64,000 nucleotides of DNA, taken from positions 30,423 through 94,422 of the forward strand of contig PQXF01000006.1 in NCBI GenBank assembly GCA_003194445.1, given 5' to 3'. The position numbers and the translations under genes are program-made. Positions 8,399 to 16,992 of this stretch are shown one piece after another. Every line of letters begins with the position of its first letter. Position 1 is the stretch's first letter. Below the pieces are notes generated by a model that worked only from the letters and a program-made list of their open reading frames with translations, made no database searches and was not told the origin of the DNA. Source of the stretch: Candidatus Methanogaster sp. (GTDB lineage: Archaea > Halobacteriota > Methanosarcinia > Methanosarcinales > Methanogasteraceae).

Positions 8399-8689
8399 AT
8401 GAGTATTACAATAGAGGTGCCAGAAAGTATCGATAGTATTTTGGACAGATGTTCCCGGGAAGAGCACCTTGATAAAGTATCTGCCTTGAACCGGATCTTG
8501 TGGACGGGCGCGGAATCCTATCTGGTAAACCAGTATTCCAGCGGCAGGATCAGTAAAGGTAAATTGGCAGAACTGCTGGACCTGGATATATATGAAGTAA
8601 ACGAACTTTTAGAAAAGCACCATGTTAAAGATAGTAAAAGTTATGAGCGGTTCACTCGGGGAATCGAAGTCACAGAAAGGAGCAAGTGA
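8399..8689 (+). CDS. UPF0175-like small HTH protein, possible antitoxin
   Basis: 96 aa. The segment YSSGRISKGKLAELLDLDIYEVNELLEKHHV matches the pattern of UPF0175 proteins, which carry a short helix-turn-helix and often act as antitoxins of small toxin-antitoxin pairs. Start ATG at 8399 follows a G-rich GGGGGG stretch. No toxin is adjacent: the stop overlaps the region just before rfbA, so it is embedded between rfbD and rfbA. It could be an orphan antitoxin or an operon regulator. Function is inference from the motif. Confidence 0.6.
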   Translation: MSITIEVPESIDSILDRCSREEHLDKVSALNRILWTGAESYLVNQYSSGRISKGKLAELLDLDIYEVNELLEKHHVKDSKSYERFTRGIEVTERSK

Positions 8690-8694
8690 ATAAT

Positions 8695-9438
8695 ATGAAA
8701 GGAATCATCCTCGCCGGCGGCACCGGCTCACGTCTTTATCCGCTGACAAAAGTGACAAACAAGCACCTGCTGCCGGTTTACGACAAGCCGATGATCTATT
8801 ATCCATTGCAGACCCTCATTGATGCAGGGATAGACGAGATCATGATCGTCTCTGGCAGGGGACATGCGGGTCATTTCCTTGAACTCCTGGGTTCGGGCTC
8901 GGAGTGGGGTGCGTCATTCACCTACGAGATTCAGGACGAGGCAGGCGGTATCGCACAGGCGCTAGGGCTTGCGGAGCGGTTTGCCGATGCGGAGAATGTG
9001 GCTGTGATCCTCGGGGATAATATCTTTCAGGACGGTATCAGGGGGGATGTCTCGACTTTCAGTGGTGGAGCAAAGGTATTTCTCAAAGGTGTGTCCGATG
9101 CCTACAGGTTCGGTGTCGCTGAGCTGGATGGGGGGCGGGTTCTTGGTATCGAGGAGAAACCTGCGAAGCCGCGGAGCAATCTGGCGGTTGCCGGGCTGTA
9201 TATGTATGGTTCGGATGTGTTTGATGTGATCAGGACGCTGAAACCATCGGGAAGGGGCGAACTTGAGATCACGGATGCGAATAATTATTATATCAGAGAG
9301 GGCAGCATGGGGTATCGGGTACTCGATGGGTACTGGAGCGACGCCGGGACGTTTGAGAGTCTGCTCCGGGCTGGGGTGATGGTGCAGAGATACAGGGAAG
9401 GCGGCGCGGATGAGGGTTTGGGTGATTGGGGAAGATAA
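8695..9438 (+). CDS. rfbA: glucose-1-phosphate thymidylyltransferase
   Basis: Makes dTDP-glucose from glucose-1-phosphate and dTTP, the entry step of the rhamnose pathway. N-terminal signature MKGIILAGGTGSRLYPLT, then VYDKPMIYYPL, LGDNIF and YWSDAGT are all family hallmarks. 247 aa is the short archaeal form. I chose ATG at 8695, preceded by AAAGGA, over the track's GTG at 8686. Pathway order rfbC-B-D-A with one intruding gene indicates a single operon. Confidence 0.94.
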   Translation: MKGIILAGGTGSRLYPLTKVTNKHLLPVYDKPMIYYPLQTLIDAGIDEIMIVSGRGHAGHFLELLGSGSEWGASFTYEIQDEAGGIAQALGLAERFADAENVAVILGDNIFQDGIRGDVSTFSGGAKVFLKGVSDAYRFGVAELDGGRVLGIEEKPAKPRSNLAVAGLYMYGSDVFDVIRTLKPSGRGELEITDANNYYIREGSMGYRVLDGYWSDAGTFESLLRAGVMVQRYREGGADEGLGDWGR

Positions 9439-9517
9439 TGCTGAGAACCGTAGGTAACGCGGGCGTATTGCAACAGAAAGTTACAAAACTTGCAGGGGTA
9501 TGTAATAATTGTAATCG

Positions 9518-9712
9518 GTGGTTTGGATGATTAATCCGTATGTGTCGGGATTCCCGGCAGATCCGAAGTCCTTTGCAGGGGGCGAAAGGGGATTGGGGGT
9601 GCTAAAGAAGGCAATCGATTGCACTGGCAATTCAGAGCCAGTAACATTGCAAAATGTTGCAATTGTCCCTGATTGGGACTGGCAAAGCTTCACTCCTGCA
9701 TTTCGTAGATAA
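9518..9712 (+). pseudogene. possible remnant of an AAA ATPase N-terminus
   Basis: Short frame with NPYVSGFPADPKSFAGGERG, which resembles the N-terminal NP(Y/F)..G.P......FFGRE motif of archaeal AAA-type ATPases. No Walker motif follows and the remaining residues look random. It lies in the spacer between rfbA and the abiE pair. Weak evidence. Confidence 0.28.
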
Positions 9713-9720
9713 TTTTATAA
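9713..9720 (+). promoter_or_regulatory. TATA box of the abiE-wzx operon
   Basis: TTTTATAA lies about 26 bases before the abiEi ATG. With usual archaeal spacing (TSS ~25 bp downstream) the transcript would be almost leaderless, fitting the weak ribosome-binding site. Confidence 0.5.
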
Positions 9721-9745
9721 ACATAGTACCGTAATAGGGTATGAT

Positions 9746-10534
9746 ATGAACAAGAATATCTATATGAGCAAACGAGAACAGATGATATTCAATGCGATAT
9801 CATCTGTTGACATAGCTTATACCGGCGAAATAAGAGATCTCTTTCCGGATCTAAAGCCCCATCAGATAAATAAAATCTGCCACAGCCTCTCTTCAAAAGG
9901 CTATTTGTACCGGCTGAAAAGGGGAGTCTATCTGGTTCAAAAGAAGCCGTCTGATCTACCTTTGATAAAGAATCCTTACAGCATTGCTTTAGCGTTATTT
10001 AAAGGTTATATCGGATTTTCCTCTGCACTCAGGATCTATGATCTTCTGGATTATGAGCCTTTCACGATATTCGTTGTGGCAAAGAACAGGTCAATGGAGA
10101 AGAGGGTGGGAGAATACACATTCAAATCCGTGGCAATGGGTGATAGAGCTACAGGGATGACATATTATAAAGACATTTACATATCCACCGTAGCGAAGAC
10201 ATTCTTCGATTGCTTTTATAAACCGCAGTACGGAGGAGGTTATTCAACGATAATGGAAGCGTTGTATGATGCGGATATGGATTGGACTGAATTTACCAGG
10301 TATTTTGAACTCGCATCGAGTTCCCTATGCCAGAGAACCGGATATGTTCTGGAGTTGTTTGGGGACGAGATAGATAAAATTCCGGAAGAGGTTTTGCAGT
10401 ACTTCAGGAAGAGGATTAAGAACAACACGAAACTACTACCCTCCGGGAGGCTTACAGGAAGATATATGAAACCATGGATGTTGCTTGATAATCTCGGAAA
10501 AGAGAACATACTGTCGTGGTGGTATCATGGCTGA
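9746..10534 (+). CDS. abiEi: AbiEi-type antitoxin/transcriptional regulator
   Basis: Antitoxin of a type IV AbiE-like toxin-antitoxin pair; members have an N-terminal winged helix that represses the operon and a C-terminal domain that counteracts the nucleotidyltransferase toxin. Visible here are an HTH-like start (SKREQMIFNAISSVDIAYTG), the LKRGVYLV block and the GYIGFSSALRIYDLLDYEP segment typical of the family. 262 aa. The final eight bases overlap the toxin start, so the two are co-translated. A TATA box lies just upstream, separating this pair from rfbA. Confidence 0.8.
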   Translation: MNKNIYMSKREQMIFNAISSVDIAYTGEIRDLFPDLKPHQINKICHSLSSKGYLYRLKRGVYLVQKKPSDLPLIKNPYSIALALFKGYIGFSSALRIYDLLDYEPFTIFVVAKNRSMEKRVGEYTFKSVAMGDRATGMTYYKDIYISTVAKTFFDCFYKPQYGGGYSTIMEALYDADMDWTEFTRYFELASSSLCQRTGYVLELFGDEIDKIPEEVLQYFRKRIKNNTKLLPSGRLTGRYMKPWMLLDNLGKENILSWWYHG

Positions 10535-11321
10535 TCCGGAGATTTTAAGGCATATATCTGCAAAGACCGGTCTCGGTCTAAAGTATTTGTCAAAGGACGA
10601 GAAAGTCTCAATCGTTCTGGAACAGCTCAGGGGGTTGTTTCCGGAGGTGATTTTGAAGGGGGGAACTGCTTTAAACAGGGTGTATCTGGCGAGATTGGGG
10701 GTTAGCAGATTTTCAGAGGATATTGATCTGGATTTTGTCTCGGATTATAGTCTTAATGAGAAGATCTCTGCGATCAGTGAGAGGGTTATGGGAATAACTG
10801 ATTTTGATGTACAGGGTCCGAGGATTCTTCATAGAACCTTGAGGTTCGATTGTTATTACGTGAATGAGTTCGATGACAAGGACCGGATACGAATAGAGTT
10901 CTATCTTACCCGGACCGAATCCTTGAAGGTGGAGGATGTCCTGGTGAAATCTCATTTCATAGAGGCGCATCCAACCATCTTTAAGGTTTATTCACTGGAA
11001 GACCTGATGGCAAGGAAGTTCGTCGCCCTGTACAACAGGATGGAAGGAAAAGATATCTATGACATATTCTACTGCCTGGATCTGGATTTTGATGAGGGGG
11101 TTCTGTTTAAGGCATTAGACATCATGCTCGACTTTTATGGGATAGATCACCCGGGTTTTTTGGATGATCTTCTGGTGAGACTGGAGGCTGCGAGAGAGAA
11201 TAGTTATTATATAGGGAACTCCGCCAATCACTTCATACATAGAAACCTGCGACCGGACTGGAAGATATTTATTGATACGTTGATCTTGAAAGTAGAGGGG
11301 ACACTCCGGGGGATCGGATGA
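10527..11321 (+). CDS. abiEii: AbiEii-type nucleotidyltransferase toxin
   Basis: Toxin of the AbiE pair, a DNA polymerase beta-like nucleotidyltransferase. The catalytic motif is VILKGGTALNRVYL followed by RFSEDIDLDF (GG[ST]..R..L...R.S.DIDL), and LEDLMARKFVALYNR is the conserved C-terminal block. I start at ATG 10527 rather than the upstream TTG at 10485: it gives MADPEIL and overlaps the antitoxin stop by eight bases. 264 aa, normal size and no sign of damage. Its stop overlaps the Wzx flippase start (ATGA), an unusual coupling of a toxin with a glycan exporter. Confidence 0.85.
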   Translation: MADPEILRHISAKTGLGLKYLSKDEKVSIVLEQLRGLFPEVILKGGTALNRVYLARLGVSRFSEDIDLDFVSDYSLNEKISAISERVMGITDFDVQGPRILHRTLRFDCYYVNEFDDKDRIRIEFYLTRTESLKVEDVLVKSHFIEAHPTIFKVYSLEDLMARKFVALYNRMEGKDIYDIFYCLDLDFDEGVLFKALDIMLDFYGIDHPGFLDDLLVRLEAARENSYYIGNSANHFIHRNLRPDWKIFIDTLILKVEGTLRGIG

Positions 11322-12775
11322 ACACGGTGCAGAGGATCGCAAAGAATACGGGTGTGCTGCTTGCTTCGCAGGTTGTGAGTTATGCGCTGGGGTTCTTCTT
11401 TATTATGTACACTGCCAGGTATCTTGGCGCGGCGGGGTTTGGTGTGCTGTCGTTTGCGCTTGCGTTTACCGGAATATTCGGGGTTTTTGCCGATCTTGGA
11501 TTGCGGCAATTGACAGTGAGAGAGGTGGCGAGGGATAAAAGCCTTGCTGGAAAGTACCTCGGGAATATTGCTGCGATGAAAGTGATTCTGGCTGTAGTTA
11601 CGTATGGATTGATCGCTCTTTTCATCAATCTTTTAGGCTATCCCGAACAGACGATCAAGGTCGTTTATCTGGTTGCCTTGTCCGTTGTTTTTAGTGCTTT
11701 TTCCGGGGTGTTTTATTCTATCTTTCAGGCGTATGAGAAGATGGAGTACCAATCGGTTGGACAGATTTTGAGCAGTGCTTTGATGCTTGCTGGTGCTTTA
11801 TTTGCGATAGACCGGGGTTTCAGTGTTGTTGGATTTGCTTCGATTTATTTTTTGGTTAGTGCAGTCGTCTTGGGATATGCTTTTGCTGTTTGTGCGTGGA
11901 AGTTTGTTTTGCCGAGGATGGCGGTTGATCTGGGGTTCTGGAAGCCAACGATAAAGAAGGCGTTGCCGTTTGGGCTAACTGGAACATTTATCACCATTTA
12001 TTTATGGATCGACTCGGTAATGCTTTCATTAATGAGGGGGGATGAGGTGGTTGGTTGGTATAATGCAGCATATAGAATAGTTCTTGTTTTGTTATTCATC
12101 CCAATAGCTTTTAATAGCGCTGTTTTTCCTCTTATGTCTCGCTTTTACGTGAGTTCTAAGGACTCTCTGAAATTCATGTTTGAGAAATATTTTAAATACA
12201 TGCTCATGATTGGCCTCCCGATAAGTGTTGGGATAACATTATTGGCAGATAGAATTATTTTACTGATTTTTGGTGCTGAATATGTGCCTTCGGTAATTGT
12301 TCTTCAAATTTTGATTTGGGTTATAGTACTCATTTTTGCTAGAACTGCTTTTGAACGTGTGTTAGAAGCTGCCAACCGGCAAATAATAGTAACTGAGGTG
12401 TTTGGAGGTTGTGCACTACTAAATGTAATCTTAAATGTTATATTGATACCTAAATATAGCTATATTGGGGCTGCTATAGCAACGTTAATAACAGATTTTG
12501 CCGTCTTTGTTCTCATATTCATTTGGAGTCTAAAAATTGGATATAGTATTTCCAATAAACAACTTGTAGAAGTTGTGAGTAAGGTTATAGCTGCAAGTAT
12601 TTTAATGGGCATTTTTATTGAATATTTTAGAGATCAGAATCTGTTCATACTTGTGTTTACCGCAGCTATTATTTACTTTGGGTTAATTTCACTGATTAAA
12701 GGTATTGATAAGAATGATATTAGACTGATTAAAATTTTGTTTCCTGAAAAGGAGGTTAGTAAAAGTGATTTGTAA
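11318..12775 (+). CDS. Wzx-type oligosaccharide flippase
   Basis: Polytopic membrane protein of the MOP superfamily that flips lipid-linked oligosaccharides across the cytoplasmic membrane. 485 aa with about 12-14 hydrophobic segments; the N-terminus NTVQRIAKNTGVLLASQVV and the YLGAAGFGVLSFALAFTG block are typical of polysaccharide biosynthesis exporters. The ATG overlaps the AbiEii toxin stop. The codon composition shifts to AT-rich in the last third and in the following genes, suggesting a separate origin for the downstream glycan genes. Confidence 0.88.
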   Translation: MNTVQRIAKNTGVLLASQVVSYALGFFFIMYTARYLGAAGFGVLSFALAFTGIFGVFADLGLRQLTVREVARDKSLAGKYLGNIAAMKVILAVVTYGLIALFINLLGYPEQTIKVVYLVALSVVFSAFSGVFYSIFQAYEKMEYQSVGQILSSALMLAGALFAIDRGFSVVGFASIYFLVSAVVLGYAFAVCAWKFVLPRMAVDLGFWKPTIKKALPFGLTGTFITIYLWIDSVMLSLMRGDEVVGWYNAAYRIVLVLLFIPIAFNSAVFPLMSRFYVSSKDSLKFMFEKYFKYMLMIGLPISVGITLLADRIILLIFGAEYVPSVIVLQILIWVIVLIFARTAFERVLEAANRQIIVTEVFGGCALLNVILNVILIPKYSYIGAAIATLITDFAVFVLIFIWSLKIGYSISNKQLVEVVSKVIAASILMGIFIEYFRDQNLFILVFTAAIIYFGLISLIKGIDKNDIRLIKILFPEKEVSKSDL

Positions 12776-13721
12776 AGTCTGTGGAAACTCTGAAAGTAAC
12801 AAAGAATTTCAAATAAGAGAGATGATGTTTGGATTTAGAGATGAATTTACCTATTTCGAGTGTTCGGAATGTGGTTGTCTCCAAATCGCAGAAATTCCAA
12901 AGGACATGGAAAAGTACTATCCCTCAAACTACTACTCATTCAAAAAAGGAGAATCTAACAATTTCATAAAGCAAATTCTAATAAGAAAAAGGGATGAATA
13001 CACGCTATTAAAAAAAGGGCTTATAGGGAAAGCACTGTATATAAAATACCCAAATCTACTTTTTGACATGATTAGCAAGATGGGAGTAAACTATAATTCA
13101 AGAATACTGGATGTGGGCTGTGGTGCAGGTAATTTGCTTTATTCTCTAAACGAAACGGGATTCACTGATCTGATGGGTGTAGATCCATACATGGACAGGG
13201 ATGATGTAGATGGAAATGTAACAATCCTTAAAAAGACCATCCATGAGTTGCCTGATGGTCAAAAGTTTGATTTGATCACCTCTAATCATTCATTCGAGCA
13301 CATTCCAGACCAATTAGAAACTCTTTCAAAAATCTCTAAAATTTTATCTGAAAATGGTGTTTGCCTAATCAGGATGCCCGTGAAGACAAAGTGTATATGG
13401 AATCGTTACAGTGTTGATTGGGTGCAAATAGATGCCCCACGTCATTTCTTTCTTCATACCTTAAAGAGTTTTGAGTTGTTAGTGGAAAAATCTGGTCTGT
13501 CCATACAAGATGTGATTTTTGACTCCACCGAATTTCAGTTTTGGGGCAGTGAATCATATAAAAGAGATGTTCCGTTAACGGCAGAAAATTCATATTCAGT
13601 CAATCCTAAAAAAAGCATATTTGCATCAAAACAGATTAGAGAATTTAGAAAGATGGCTAATGAGCTAAATAAGAATAAGCAAGGAGATCAAGCTGGTTTT
13701 TATCTCACGAGGAAGAAATGA
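12765..13721 (+). CDS. class I SAM methyltransferase with N-terminal zinc ribbon
   Basis: Probably methylates a sugar or lipid-linked intermediate. Residues 3-40 carry CKVCG and CSECGCLQ, a four-cysteine zinc-ribbon common in glycan-cluster methyltransferases. The SAM motif ILDVGCGAGNLL follows near residue 115, and SNHSFEHIPD matches the post-II motif of Methyltransf_11/23 proteins. Starts at GTG 12765, overlapping the flippase by 11 bases. 318 aa. Marked AT-rich codon use compared with the rfb genes. Acceptor unknown. Confidence 0.82.
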   Translation: MICKVCGNSESNKEFQIREMMFGFRDEFTYFECSECGCLQIAEIPKDMEKYYPSNYYSFKKGESNNFIKQILIRKRDEYTLLKKGLIGKALYIKYPNLLFDMISKMGVNYNSRILDVGCGAGNLLYSLNETGFTDLMGVDPYMDRDDVDGNVTILKKTIHELPDGQKFDLITSNHSFEHIPDQLETLSKISKILSENGVCLIRMPVKTKCIWNRYSVDWVQIDAPRHFFLHTLKSFELLVEKSGLSIQDVIFDSTEFQFWGSESYKRDVPLTAENSYSVNPKKSIFASKQIREFRKMANELNKNKQGDQAGFYLTRKK

Positions 13722-14746
13722 ATCCCAGAATCTCAATAATAATCCTGAACTGGAATGGGTGGGAAGATACGATAGAGTGTTTGGAGTCGCTTTATCGGAT
13801 AACTTATCCCAATTACGATGTCATTGTTGTGGACAATGATTCAAAGAATGAATCGGTTCAGAAGATTAGAGAATACTGCGGCGGTGAAATAGAGGTGGAG
13901 TCGAAGTTTTTTGAGTATTCCGGCGAGAATAAGCCGATAAAGATTATAGAATATACAAGAGAAGAGGCAGAAGCTGGAGGGGGGAAAGAGGGGGAAATTG
14001 TAGATTCACCACATAATAGAAGACTCGTATTCATAAAAAATAAGAAGAATTATGGGTTTGCGGAAGGGAATAATATTGGGATAAGATATGCTTTGAAGGC
14101 TTTGAATCCGGATTATGTGTTACTTTTGAATAATGATACGGTTGTGGATCCGGAGTTTTTGGGGGAGTTGGTGAAAGTTGGTGAAAGTGACGGAATGATA
14201 GGATTTGTGGGGGCGAAAGTATATTTTTATGATAAAAGTAATTTGATACAGTTCACAGGTGGCGGTAAAATAGAGCTTGTAAAAGGCAGAGCACCTCGAA
14301 TTGCTTCGGGTGAAACTGATAATGGACAATATGATAGTTGTTACGAAGTCGGATATATTGGAGGCTCTTGTTTATTGTGTAAAACAGATGTGGTAAAGAA
14401 AGTTGGAGTATTAGATCCTGCTTATTTTGCATACTGGGAGGAAACAGATTGGTGCTTAAGAGGGAGTAAAATTGGATATAAGTCTATCTATGTCTTCAGG
14501 TCGAAGATATGGCACAAAGGCGGTGCATCAGGCGGAAGTTGCATCGAAGCTTACTACCTCGCTAGAAACAGGTTTTATTTTATTAAACAACACGCAACCA
14601 AAAAGCAATATCTTTCTTTTTTAATCTATTTCTTTGGATTTCAGTTTTGGTATATGGGATATATTTATAGTATATCTCATAAAAATATAAATGCATTCAT
14701 GTCTTTTTTAAGAGGGACGTGGGATGGGATTAAAGGAGTTCATTGA
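13718..14746 (+). CDS. family 2 glycosyltransferase
   Basis: GT-A fold transferase, likely adding a sugar to the lipid-linked glycan (rhamnosyltransferase-like). N-terminal ISIIILNWNGWEDTIECLESL and VIVVDNDSK define the nucleotide-sugar pocket, LLLNNDTVVDPEFL contains the metal-binding NDD-like motif, and YWEETDWCLRG is the ED-type catalytic-base region. A C-terminal hydrophobic stretch may sit at the membrane. ATGA overlap with the methyltransferase stop. It ends in a 7-base tail-to-tail overlap with the minus-strand DUF2206 gene. Confidence 0.87.
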   Translation: MNPRISIIILNWNGWEDTIECLESLYRITYPNYDVIVVDNDSKNESVQKIREYCGGEIEVESKFFEYSGENKPIKIIEYTREEAEAGGGKEGEIVDSPHNRRLVFIKNKKNYGFAEGNNIGIRYALKALNPDYVLLLNNDTVVDPEFLGELVKVGESDGMIGFVGAKVYFYDKSNLIQFTGGGKIELVKGRAPRIASGETDNGQYDSCYEVGYIGGSCLLCKTDVVKKVGVLDPAYFAYWEETDWCLRGSKIGYKSIYVFRSKIWHKGGASGGSCIEAYYLARNRFYFIKQHATKKQYLSFLIYFFGFQFWYMGYIYSISHKNINAFMSFLRGTWDGIKGVH

Positions 14747-16992
14747 TAATATACTTGTGCATTACCATTATTATATATCTTGTTACTGTTAAGCAAGGTG
14801 TTGTAAAATGTCAAGTTTTGAAGTGGTGCAAGTGTGTAGTTCATACGGGAGTTCATTGGGTCATTCAGCCTTATATTTCCATCTATAATATTTTCTTTTC
14901 CAAGAAAAAAATAAGCCCTATACGCGGTAGGAGTTATTACTTCATCAGTTCCTTGCAATGGAGACAAATGACCCGTCAACATCTGAAACAGGTATGAGTT
15001 ATACAAATCAGAATATGCTATGATGTTGGCAACTTTATTATCAGTTAACCATGTTGCCGCATCAACTTCCTGCAGCTCGAAATGAGGGCAATTAACAGCA
15101 GTCTGATTAAGAGAGAATGAGGAGGGATTACCAGCAATTTCATAGATAAGACCTGAGTTGAAAAATAAATAAATCACAAAAAATATATATAACTCCCTTA
15201 ACGAATTTCTCACGCTTTTACTTGTCCATGATGCCCTAACACTCATACTTAGCACTCTCAACATCCACATCCCACCGATCACACAAAAAGGCGCTAAAAA
15301 TAAGAGGATTATATGATATAACCGTGTTGTATTAATAGATGCTGCAAAATGAGGAACTATTATACTCGCTATGCACATCCCAAAGAATGGGATGGAGAAC
15401 GCGAAATATTCGGCGTTGAAATCTCTTTCTTTCCATTTCAACAACGACACAACGATGCCTACGGCAATAAAAAACTGTGTGGTGAAGTGAACAGCTTTAT
15501 TAAGATAACCAAGCGGTGTTTCAGGAGTCATGAGTATTATGTCCAATCCCTGTGTAGCTCCCGGATCTAAAAATTCTGTAAAGATGCTGCTTACAATGTG
15601 GCCACATATGCTCACAGCAGCATTGAATGCGGATGAGTTTGAAACGTACATGTACCACGTCAGTGTAAATACGACAAATATGAGGATAAAAGTCGAACTG
15701 ATTGTTCTATTTTTTCTTTTTGAAGAGATTGGGTTACCGGCAAGTTTCCCATCTTTATATCTGCTGAACTTATGATGGAGATTGTCCCTCATTTTTTGTA
15801 TCTCATGATTTTCTGCTAAAGCCAATAATAGCCATGCAGCGATAAGACAGGCCATGTAGATATAAGACAGTGCATAATGAGATACCGCCAACGAAACCCC
15901 AAATACAATAAATAGAAACGATCTATGTGTTTTATCTATATTTTCATCTATCATTGACAGGATCAATAAAACAAGGAATAATTCTGCAATTTGTTGACGG
16001 TTCAAGCCCAACATAGCCACATAGAAAGTGAACATCGACATAAAAAAAAAACATGATAAAAAGGAGATTTTTTCGTTGGTCTGTTTTTGAAATACTCGAT
16101 ACAACCCCAGTGGCACCAAGGAAAATAATAGGGGATAGATTATTTTGAAGACCCATGCTATACTCATGTATGAAATAACGGAATAAATTGGAGCTAGCAT
16201 AACAAGACTTAACATGGCATTACAAGTACTATATATCGTAGGATCCCAAATTGAATTCATCACTACCGTATTAGAAATCCAATATTCACCTGCAAGGTCT
16301 GCCCACTCGACCAAATACATAGAAATTAACGAGCTATGGTATAAAAGCGAGATTGCAGTTACAAAAACAGCCAGAGGATATAAATTCTTTGGAATGAACT
16401 TATCAAAACCGATTAAAACAGCTATTAGTGCAAGTATAACTATTAATAACATCAGAATAATGTTATTATGATGGAAATTAACCAGATACGTCCCGAATAT
16501 CGCCAAAAAAGGTATCAAGCACAAAAACAATACTGGTGGTGATAATATCTCGCCAACGTCAATGAAACTTGGGTTGGAGTAGTCTTTATCCCGTACGTAG
16601 CTTATAATACATAATATTAATACGAGAATGCTTATCGTGATTATCAAAGGCGTGATTGAAATCGGTCTGGAAATTCCGAAAAACGGATAGACCACGTTCA
16701 TAAACAATCCGATAAACATCACAGATGCAACGCTCAATCCAACGGTGTATAACAGTGTTTCGATATTGCCGAGTTTGTGCAATTTTAGAATCCTGAGAAT
16801 GAGAATGCCTGGTACAAAAGTAAGATAGATAAAACCGATGAATTGTCTTAAAATTGGAATTTGTAAGCCTGCTACATCTAATCCTATTGCACCCCATACT
16901 GCAAGTTGGATGGTTAAAACTACTTTGAGAAATTTTCCAATATCCCAGTCGTTCATCTGAAAAGGATTATCAATCACATTTGAACCTTTCAT
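14740..16992 (-). CDS. DUF2206-type large polytopic membrane protein
   Basis: 750 aa with roughly 15-18 hydrophobic segments over the first ~580 residues and a soluble C-terminal region of about 140 residues outside the membrane. The overall pattern (N-terminal FIGFIYLTFVPGILILRILK, an aspartate/glutamate-bearing loop near residue 230, and a C-terminal domain with WLTDN and YLFQMLTGH) fits archaeal DUF2206 proteins, which resemble GT-C glycosyltransferases such as PMT/AglB relatives. It may transfer a polyprenol-linked sugar on the outer face. Last gene of the minus-strand glycan operon; ATGA overlap with the upstream GT4. Function is inferred. Confidence 0.72.
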   Translation of the reverse strand: MKGSNVIDNPFQMNDWDIGKFLKVVLTIQLAVWGAIGLDVAGLQIPILRQFIGFIYLTFVPGILILRILKLHKLGNIETLLYTVGLSVASVMFIGLFMNVVYPFFGISRPISITPLIITISILVLILCIISYVRDKDYSNPSFIDVGEILSPPVLFLCLIPFLAIFGTYLVNFHHNNIILMLLIVILALIAVLIGFDKFIPKNLYPLAVFVTAISLLYHSSLISMYLVEWADLAGEYWISNTVVMNSIWDPTIYSTCNAMLSLVMLAPIYSVISYMSIAWVFKIIYPLLFSLVPLGLYRVFQKQTNEKISFLSCFFFMSMFTFYVAMLGLNRQQIAELFLVLLILSMIDENIDKTHRSFLFIVFGVSLAVSHYALSYIYMACLIAAWLLLALAENHEIQKMRDNLHHKFSRYKDGKLAGNPISSKRKNRTISSTFILIFVVFTLTWYMYVSNSSAFNAAVSICGHIVSSIFTEFLDPGATQGLDIILMTPETPLGYLNKAVHFTTQFFIAVGIVVSLLKWKERDFNAEYFAFSIPFFGMCIASIIVPHFAASINTTRLYHIILLFLAPFCVIGGMWMLRVLSMSVRASWTSKSVRNSLRELYIFFVIYLFFNSGLIYEIAGNPSSFSLNQTAVNCPHFELQEVDAATWLTDNKVANIIAYSDLYNSYLFQMLTGHLSPLQGTDEVITPTAYRAYFFLGKENIIDGNIRLNDPMNSRMNYTLAPLQNLTFYNTLLNSNKIYNNGNAQVYYQ

